This document shows positions 1-3,369 of a DNA stretch of 5,960 nt, in pieces. The position numbers and the translations under genes are program-made. A model generated the notes under the pieces. The model was not told the origin of the DNA. It ran no database searches and saw nothing but the letters and a program-made list of their open reading frames with translations. Every line of letters starts with the position of its first letter. Within the stretch, counting starts at the first letter, position 1. The stretch comes from an uncultured Selenomonadales bacterium (GTDB lineage Bacteria; Bacillota_C; Negativicutes; Selenomonadales; Selenomonadaceae): contig CAMJNB010000098.1 in assembly GCA_946407175.1 (NCBI GenBank), positions 1 to 5,960 on the forward strand, written 5' to 3'.

Positions 1-104
1 TACTTAATTTTAGCGTCGAACTTGTCTACACCGTCCTCCAAGCCGCACGCAAACGGTTGAGTCATAAAACCGTTTTCATAAAATTTTACAGCTTTAACCT
101 CCAT
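1..104 (-). CDS. N-terminal fragment of a probable MBL-fold metallohydrolase (partial)
   Basis: This minus-strand gene starts with ATG at 104-102 and runs off the left edge, so only 34 residues are visible (MEVKAVKFYENGF..., then PFACGLEDGVDKFDAKIK). An AAAGGAGAG Shine-Dalgarno lies about 8 nt upstream, so the start is well supported. The visible residues resemble, from memory, the N-terminus of clostridial MBL-fold hydrolases, in which a PFA-GLED-KFD-IKYRSSLQN segment precedes the first beta-lactamase-fold strand. No catalytic HxHxDH motif falls inside the window, so the function is a guess from resemblance. It lies 95 nt downstream of the tetR-like gene on the same strand and could be co-transcribed with it or controlled by it. 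The gene is very likely real; the family assignment is moderate to low confidence. Confidence 0.6.
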   Translation of the reverse strand, partial: MEVKAVKFYENGFMTQPFACGLEDGVDKFDAKIK

Positions 105-199
105 AATAAAGCTCTCCTTTTTATTTTATATTTTTGCCGCAAAATAACACGGTATTCAATTTTATTCAAGCGTCAAATATTTTACTAAATAAAAAAAAT

Positions 200-763
200 T
201 TATGAAGGTTTACTTTCGTAAAAAACTTTCAGCGGCTCCGGCAAACCCGACTCCAAAAAATCTACAAAATCGTCAATCGGTATCGGCATATCAGAGATTA
301 ACCATTCGCAGAGAAGTTGCACGGTGCCGTAGACGTACAGTTTTATAAGCGTTTCTATTTTAAGCGGCAATTTTTCTAAGTGTTGGATTAGCTTTATGTA
401 GTCTGACATTGCATTAAAATGTACGCGGAAGACGTGACAGATAAAAGAATCCTGCCCCGAAGTATGCATTATCGCGTTTATGATAAATTTTCTGTTTTCG
501 GCAAAGTAGTTCACCACTGCAGAAATTGCGTCGTGCAGGCAGTAAATTTCGTCGTCAAATTTCTTGAAAATAGTTTTTAGCGGCTCGGCGTAAATCCAAA
601 CTATCAAGTCGTACTTGTCAAGAAAGTGATTGTAAAAAGTCGCTGTGGTTATTCCGCAATTCTGCGCGATTTCTTTCACGGTGATTTTATCGGCGGATTT
701 ATGCACGAATAATTCTTTAAGTGATTCGGCAATTAGTTCTTTTGTAGTTTGGCGGTGAATCAT
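200..763 (-). CDS. TetR/AcrR-family transcriptional regulator
   Basis: The product is a 187-residue DNA-binding repressor-type protein. Residues about 8-54 form the TetR N-terminal three-helix domain. The helix-turn-helix is at about 28-47 (ITVKEIAQNCGITTATFYNH), followed by the typical FxDKYDLI helix-4 start. The rest, about residues 55-187, is the helical ligand-binding and dimerisation part, which is not conserved enough to name an inducer. The frame is open further upstream to 820, but ATG at 763 is chosen because AAGGGAGG precedes it by about 5 nt and because TetR proteins start just before this helix. It begins 19 nt after the stop of the cysteine-cluster gene, so it is probably the last gene of the four-gene operon. 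It may regulate that operon or the MBL-type gene at 104. No palindromic operator was found close to either, so the target is inference. Confidence 0.9.
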   Translation of the reverse strand: MIHRQTTKELIAESLKELFVHKSADKITVKEIAQNCGITTATFYNHFLDKYDLIVWIYAEPLKTIFKKFDDEIYCLHDAISAVVNYFAENRKFIINAIMHTSGQDSFICHVFRVHFNAMSDYIKLIQHLEKLPLKIETLIKLYVYGTVQLLCEWLISDMPIPIDDFVDFLESGLPEPLKVFYESKPS

Positions 764-782
764 AGTTCCTCCCTTCTTGATG

Positions 783-1085
783 TCATAACAAATTTTTTTC
801 ACATTCATACATTTCATCAAAAAGTTTTTTTTCGCGTTTAAGAATTTCGCAAGCCTCGTAGTTTATGCGCAACCATTCTTCTTCAGTGTAGCGGTCGGAA
901 AAATATTTTTTGTAAGCTCGTTCGACACTGCAAATGTCGGGACGTGTATCATAAATTTTGCAAAGATTAGTTTCCGTGTTAAGGTACTTGCAGACGCCGT
1001 TGCCGCTGTCAAAATCCTCAAGCCAATCACTTCGGTTAATGTGTCGACAGCATAAGCCGCAAGCATCGCAATTAAATTTTTCCAT
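783..1085 (-). CDS. YkgJ-family cysteine-cluster protein (putative zinc/iron-chelating)
   Basis: The product is a 100-residue protein with the cysteine spacing of the YkgJ/CxxCxxxCC family (UPF0153, predicted zinc- or iron-chelating). C6-x2-C9-x2-C12-C13 is followed by C32 (GVCKYL), C42 (NLCKIYDTRP, a family hallmark) and C52 (DICSV), with C79 in an NYEAC segment and C95 near the end. No enzymatic role is established for the family; metal or Fe-S cluster binding is inferred from the cysteines. ATG at 1085 is chosen over an upstream ATG at 1154 because AGAGG lies 7 nt before it and because the CDACGLCC motif normally sits at the extreme N-terminus. The first 14 nt overlap the end of the small membrane-protein gene in another frame, suggesting translational coupling. 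The tetR-like gene starts 19 nt downstream. Confidence 0.88.
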   Translation of the reverse strand: MEKFNCDACGLCCRHINRSDWLEDFDSGNGVCKYLNTETNLCKIYDTRPDICSVERAYKKYFSDRYTEEEWLRINYEACEILKREKKLFDEMYECEKNLL

Positions 1086-1272
1086 TGTCAATCCTCTGTT
1101 TGCGTTTAGTTTCAATCTCACGGAGTATATCTGCGGGGACTTCCGATTCTTCAATTTCGCGTGTCGTTGTAGCGGTTTTAGGTTCTTTAGTCATAAATTT
1201 TTTTACAGCGGCGGCACCGAGTGCACCACCTGCAAGCGCGGCGCCTGCCACTACAATAAATGGTAACGGCAT
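1072..1272 (-). CDS. small single-pass glycine-zipper membrane protein, unknown function
   Basis: The product has 66 residues. Residues about 3-21 are a hydrophobic stretch of small residues with repeated G/A spacing (AGAALAGGALGAAA). This resembles a glycine-zipper transmembrane helix or an uncleaved signal anchor. It is followed by KK and a polar, charged tail (about 24-66) rich in E, K, R and T, which the positive-inside rule would place in the cytoplasm. I recognise no family. It is judged real because a very strong AAAGGAGG lies upstream of ATG 1272, because it sits between two co-directional genes, and because its 3' end overlaps the cysteine-cluster gene by 14 nt. It lies 58 nt downstream of the AAA+ ATPase and may be a membrane anchor or partner for it. 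That is inference from position only. Confidence 0.75.
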   Translation of the reverse strand: MPLPFIVVAGAALAGGALGAAAVKKFMTKEPKTATTTREIEESEVPADILREIETKRKQRIDNGKI

Positions 1273-1322
1273 AAAAATTTCCTCCTTTTTAGCTTATAAC
1301 GGTCAGCAATTAAAAGCTAAAG

Positions 1323-1346
1323 GCTACCAGCTACAAGCTACCAGCT
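1323..1346. repeat. short tandem repeat GCTACCAGCT, period 14
   Basis: Two perfect copies of GCTACCAGCT (1323-1332 and 1337-1346) are separated by ACAA. They are preceded by the related AAAAGCTAAAG. The repeat covers the last codons and stop of the AAA+ ATPase gene and the start of the spacer before the small membrane-protein gene. A diverged copy in opposite orientation lies at 2649-2663 (13 of 15 bases match the reverse complement of 1331-1345). This points to a dispersed short repeat family. Confidence 0.6.
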
Positions 1347-2200
1347 GAATTAGCCGCCTTGCTTGCCAAAATATTTTCTACCGCCTCGAATACCAAACTT
1401 TCATCAAGCTCATTTGCACCTTGCCGTGCAGCTTTAAATGCCGCGTTCAACATCGCGTTGGAAATGTCACTGCCGGAAATGCCTTCAAACTTTTTCGCAA
1501 GCTCCGCCGCGTCCAAATTATTCGGCAACTGCGCAGGTATGTACATCTGCCAAAGTTTTTCGCGACATTCTTCGTCCGGCAGTTCAAATTTCACATGTAC
1601 AGAAATTCGACGCATAAACGCGGGGTCAAAGTTTGAAATGAAGTTCGTTGCAAAAATTATGAAGTCTTGATACTCGTTCATAAGCATAAGCATAACCGAG
1701 CGCGTCTGATTCACGCTGACATCAACCGCCTGCGTCATGTTCGTGACACGTTTGCTTAAAATCGCGTCCGCCTCGTCGAAAAATAAAATGCTGTTGGTAG
1801 CCTTCGCCGCTTCAAATGCCTTGCGAATATTTTTCGGCGTCTCACCTACAAACTTAGATTCGATATCGGCGTAGTTGACGATTAAAATTTTTCTGCCGAG
1901 ATTTTTGGCGATAGCATGAGCCGCCATAGTTTTACCGGTGCCGGGTGCGCCGTAGAGATTGACGCCGATACGCTTGGAATATTTGTGCGTATGTTTAAAA
2001 CCCCAAATTTCAAATACGCGGTAGGAATTTTCAGCGTAGGTTGCCACGTCCATAATTTGATCTTTCGTAGCTTGCGGCAAAATTATATCGTCTAAAGAAT
2101 AACGCGGCTCTTGCGGTATGAAAATTTCCTCTTCATTAGGTTTAGCATTTTCTTTGACAGGTGACGGCTTTGTTTCATCCGGTTTACTTTTTACAGGCAT
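1331..2200 (-). CDS. AAA+ ATPase, SpoVK/Ycf46/Vps4-like single domain
   Basis: The product has 289 residues. Residues 1-30 are a low-complexity tail rich in K, P and E, probably disordered. From about 35 there is one classical AAA domain: Walker A GAPGTGKT at 84-91, a pore-loop-like KFVG at 116-119 followed by ETPKNIRKAF, Walker B ILFFDEAD at 138-145, sensor-1 N186 in FATN, and the arginine-finger pair R197-R198 in FMRRI. A C-terminal helical lid carries GISGSDISNAM, as in type I AAA proteins. All catalytic residues are present, so it should be an active hexameric ATPase that remodels or unfolds a protein. No protease domain, second ATPase domain or named substrate domain is present, so the substrate is unknown. 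ATG 2200 has AAGGAGG about 7 nt upstream. It is probably the first gene of the operon with the small membrane protein, the cysteine-cluster gene and the tetR-like gene. Its last codons lie in a short tandem repeat. Confidence 0.92.
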   Translation of the reverse strand: MPVKSKPDETKPSPVKENAKPNEEEIFIPQEPRYSLDDIILPQATKDQIMDVATYAENSYRVFEIWGFKHTHKYSKRIGVNLYGAPGTGKTMAAHAIAKNLGRKILIVNYADIESKFVGETPKNIRKAFEAAKATNSILFFDEADAILSKRVTNMTQAVDVSVNQTRSVMLMLMNEYQDFIIFATNFISNFDPAFMRRISVHVKFELPDEECREKLWQMYIPAQLPNNLDAAELAKKFEGISGSDISNAMLNAAFKAARQGANELDESLVFEAVENILASKAANSAGSL

Positions 2201-2236
2201 TTACAATCCTCCTTGTATAATCTATTTTTAATACTT

Positions 2237-2269
2237 TTTCGCGAAGATATAATTTTTTCCTGCGCGAAA
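2237..2269. promoter_or_regulatory. spaced inverted repeat TTTCGCG...CGCGAAA upstream of the AAA+ gene
   Basis: Two perfect 7-bp half sites, TTTCGCG (2237-2243) and CGCGAAA (2263-2269), are separated by 19 AT-rich bases. They lie 37-69 nt before the ATPase start, where promoter elements of the minus-strand operon would be expected. They could be an operator for a dimeric regulator, for example the TetR-like protein of the same operon. I could not place a convincing -35/-10 pair here, so the role is speculative. Confidence 0.3.
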
Positions 2270-2303
2270 GGTGAAAAGTAAAAAGTTAAAATTTGCATTA
2301 AAA

Positions 2304-2333
2304 AAAACACTCGCGCTTAAGGCGGGTGCTTTT
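2304..2333. terminator. terminator-like hairpin between the AAA+ operon and the opp remnant
   Basis: CACTCGC (2308-2314) and GCGGGTG (2322-2328) form a 7-bp stem with one G-T pair and a 7-nt loop. The stem is flanked by an A-run on the left and CTTTT on the right. On the plus strand the stem is fully paired; on the minus strand it has one C-A mismatch but is followed by a run of at least seven Ts. It can act as a rho-independent terminator. On the minus strand it would insulate the ATPase operon from transcription arriving from the tRNA side. The direction is uncertain. Confidence 0.5.
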
Positions 2334-2356
2334 GAATTTTATATTTTTATGTATGA

Positions 2357-2656
2357 ATCGCAGTGTTTAATAATATGGGTAGAATTCATAATTTAGGCAA
2401 CATGATGAAAAAATTTACGGCGACAAATGAAGTCAAGCGCGGCATCCGTACACACGCGCACTTTTAAAAGATGCCTTCTCTACGCATCAAGAAAAGAATC
2501 AGTACATAGAAATTTTGACGGGCGAAATTTCCGGTTCACTTGATATGCCGTCGTGCTGTCCTTTCAGAAATCGTTGCGTTCATTGAAGAGTTGGACAAAA
2601 ATCATTTTGTTGCCTGTCATTATTCGCTGAATCAGCGATTAGCTTTTTGCCGGTAG
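2357..2656 (+). pseudogene. decayed C-terminal remnant of an OppD/OppF-type peptide ABC transporter ATPase
   Basis: About 100 codons of the C-terminus of an oligopeptide/dipeptide ABC transporter ATP-binding subunit are readable only with two frame changes. From 2357 one frame gives IAVFNNMGRIHNLGN...KKF, like the segment after the switch histidine (family pattern IAVMYxGRIVExG...F). From 2443 another frame gives HPYTRALLKDAF, then IEILTGEISGSLDMPSCCPFRNRC, the oligo_HPY extension (HPYTxALL, xGExPSPLxxPxGCPFxxRC). It hits TGA at 2584. From 2582 the first frame resumes with IEELDKNHFVACHYS, the family's usual ending (GHFVACH), closing at a TAG at 2654. Roughly ten codons expected between RC and the HFVACH end are missing. 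The nucleotide-binding domain (Walker A, signature, Walker B) is absent from the window, so this is a non-functional fragment. Product recognition is from family knowledge and needs a search. Confidence 0.8.
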
Positions 2657-2663
2657 CTTATAG
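2649..2663 (+). repeat. diverged second copy of the GGTAGCTT(G/A)TAG repeat
   Basis: GCCGGTAGCTTATAG matches the reverse complement of 1331-1345 (GCTGGTAGCTTGTAG) at 13 of 15 positions. It lies at the very end of the opp remnant, just before a terminator, as the first copy lies at the end of the ATPase gene. Confidence 0.4.
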
Positions 2664-2666
2664 ATG

Positions 2667-2705
2667 AAAAAAGCCGTTGCCTTTGAATTTGGTAACGGTC
2701 TTTTT
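2667..2705 (+). terminator. rho-independent terminator after the opp remnant
   Basis: CCGTTGCC (2674-2681) pairs with GGTAACGG (2691-2698), with one G-T pair and a 9-nt loop. The hairpin is flanked by AAAAAAG on the left and TCTTTTT on the right, giving an extended stem ending in a T-run on the plus strand. It fits the original terminator of the decayed plus-strand transporter gene, which would have survived the decay. Confidence 0.7.
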
Positions 2706-2738
2706 GATTAGAAAAAATTTATTCTTAAAAGCACGAAA

Positions 2739-2759
2739 GCCCCGAAAAAATTTCGGAGC
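2739..2759 (-). terminator. terminator of the tRNA-Thr gene
   Basis: On the minus strand GCTCCGAAA-TTT-TTTCGGGGC forms a 9-bp stem with one G-T pair. It is followed by TTTCGTGCTTTTA and starts 14 nt after the tRNA 3' end. The position and orientation fit termination of the tRNA transcript. Confidence 0.65.
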
Positions 2760-2772
2760 GTTAATTTCTTTG

Positions 2773-2848
2773 TGGAGCCGGTAATCAGACTTGAACTGAC
2801 GACCTGATCATTACGAATGACCTGCTCTACCAACTGAGCTAAACCGGC
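2773..2848 (-). tRNA. tRNA-Thr, anticodon CGU
   Basis: The 76-nt cloverleaf reads on the minus strand from GCCGGTT at 2848 to an encoded TCCA at 2773. The D-stem is GCTC/GAGC with an AGTTGGTA loop. The anticodon stem is GGTCA/TGATC around the loop TTCGTAA, giving anticodon CGT, which decodes ACG threonine. The T-stem is GTCAG/CTGAT around TTCAAGT. The acceptor stem pairs for six positions (GCCGGT/ACCGGC), but position 7-66 is a T-T mismatch. The gene is solitary, with its own promoter and terminator. Its product is the minor threonine isoacceptor reading ACG. Confidence 0.96.
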
Positions 2849-2877
2849 AAAAACTTTTAATTTTTAAAACGTGAGTC

Positions 2878-2905
2878 ATTATAGCAGAAAAATTTTAAAA
2901 TGCAA
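2878..2905 (-). promoter_or_regulatory. promoter of the tRNA-Thr gene
   Basis: On the minus strand a perfect -10 TATAAT (2883-2878) lies 16 nt after TTGCAT (2905-2900), a weak -35. Transcription would begin near 2871, leaving a leader of about 20 nt before the tRNA 5' end. Confidence 0.7.
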
Positions 2906-2944
2906 GTGTTAAAAAAAATTTTTTTGGCTATTTGTAATTGGGAT

Positions 2945-3000
2945 TTACTTTTTCTTTGGCGGTTTTAACTTACTTTTTCTTTGGCGCAAAGAAAAAGTAA
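2945..3000. repeat. duplicated TTACTTTTTCTTTGGCG with perfect 14-bp hairpin
   Basis: TTACTTTTTCTTTGGCG occurs twice, at 2945-2961 and 2970-2986. The second copy is the left arm of a perfect 14-bp inverted repeat: TTACTTTTTCTTTG at 2970-2983, loop GCG, CAAAGAAAAAGTAA at 2987-3000. This AAAGAAAAAGTAA palindrome looks like a dispersed intergenic repeat of bacterial genomes. There is no T-run directly after the stem, so it is not an ordinary terminator. It lies upstream of the tRNA promoter. Confidence 0.65.
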
Positions 3001-3013
3001 CAAAAAGAAACAT

Positions 3014-3119
3014 GGCGCGGCTGTTGCGCGTTAGCTTTTTCGTAATTCAAACATTTAAATCACGTATAATGTTACGATAATTCCAACGTGGTGGACCGCA
3101 AGGCAGGTACAGCCGCGCC
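3014..3119. repeat. 106-bp element bounded by 11-bp inverted repeats
   Basis: GGCGCGGCTGT (3014-3024) and its exact reverse complement ACAGCCGCGCC (3109-3119) bound an 84-bp AT-rich interior. The GC-rich ends stand out from the flanks. It adjoins the 2945-3000 palindrome and may be the same repeat element, a miniature mobile element, or a structured RNA. No convincing open frame was found between 2906 and 3190; a minus-strand frame through it (3370-3047) has no ribosome site and no recognisable protein. A smaller inverted repeat, CACGC/GCGTG, follows at 3145-3169. Confidence 0.45.
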
Positions 3120-3190
3120 GACTTCTTTATTTTGATTTTGCCAACACGCCCTAGATATATTGCCGCGTGAATCATAATTTTAAATAGAAG

Positions 3191-3219
3191 TTGCAAAAAA
3201 ATCGGCGTTGTGATAAAAT
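3191..3219 (+). promoter_or_regulatory. plus-strand promoter upstream of the comEC leader
   Basis: TTGCAA (3191-3196, four of six consensus bases) is followed after exactly 17 nt by TAAAAT (3214-3219, five of six). Transcription would begin near 3226. It is the only good plus-strand promoter seen between the opp remnant and comEC. Confidence 0.5.
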
Positions 3220-3267
3220 TACAATGTTTAGTAAGAACACGATAAACGAAATCAACATGGTTACTAA

Positions 3268-3296
3268 AAAACCCCCGACGGCGAATCGGGGGTTTT
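3268..3296. terminator. strong hairpin terminator or attenuator upstream of comEC
   Basis: AAAACCCCCGA (3268-3278) pairs perfectly with TCGGGGGTTTT (3286-3296) in an 11-bp stem with loop CGGCGAA. Four Ts end the stem on the plus strand. On the minus strand the stem is followed by six Ts, so it can work in both directions. It lies about 45-70 nt after the promoter at 3191-3219 and 74 nt before comEC. It would end a transcript of about 70 nt or attenuate comEC expression. Confidence 0.7.
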
Positions 3297-3329
3297 GCGC
3301 GTTTTAGGCGTAACGCTAACCGGTGGCCG

Positions 3330-3364
3330 GTCGCGCTTATCAAACTACCGGCGTGGATTGAAAC
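3330..3364 (+). repeat. possible degenerate single CRISPR repeat (type I-C-like ends)
   Basis: The stretch begins GTCGC and ends GCGTGGATTGAAAC, the two conserved ends of many type I-C CRISPR repeats. It is 35 nt long, whereas such repeats are usually 32, and the interior lacks the expected palindrome. There is only one copy and no spacer array. It lies directly before the comEC start codon. It is a candidate relic only. Confidence 0.25.
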
Positions 3365-3369
3365 AAACA

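Noticed and set aside
105..199. Possible promoter for the MBL-type gene (TTGACG at 176-171 on the minus strand) and a direct repeat TTGAAT.
   Set aside because: No acceptable -10 lies at 16-18 nt from TTGACG, and the repeat is too short and AT-rich to be convincing.
764..820. Longer TetR start at 820 giving 19 more residues.
   Set aside because: It would overlap the cysteine-cluster gene, and ATG 763 has a strong AAGGGAGG site.
958..1266. Plus-strand frames opposite the cysteine-cluster and small membrane-protein genes (also 1085-1348, 1359-1670 and 1421-1636).
   Set aside because: They are antisense shadows of well-supported genes, with no ribosome sites or recognisable motifs.
2623..2638. 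Hairpin TCGCTG-AAT-CAGCGA as an extra terminator in the opp relic.
   Set aside because: The T-run begins 6 nt after the stem, and a better terminator follows at 2667-2705.
3295..3369. Extension of ComEC by 25 residues from a TTG start at 3295.
   Set aside because: The TTG lies in the 3' arm of the terminator, has no Shine-Dalgarno, and the added basic residues do not fit the usual ComEC N-terminus.
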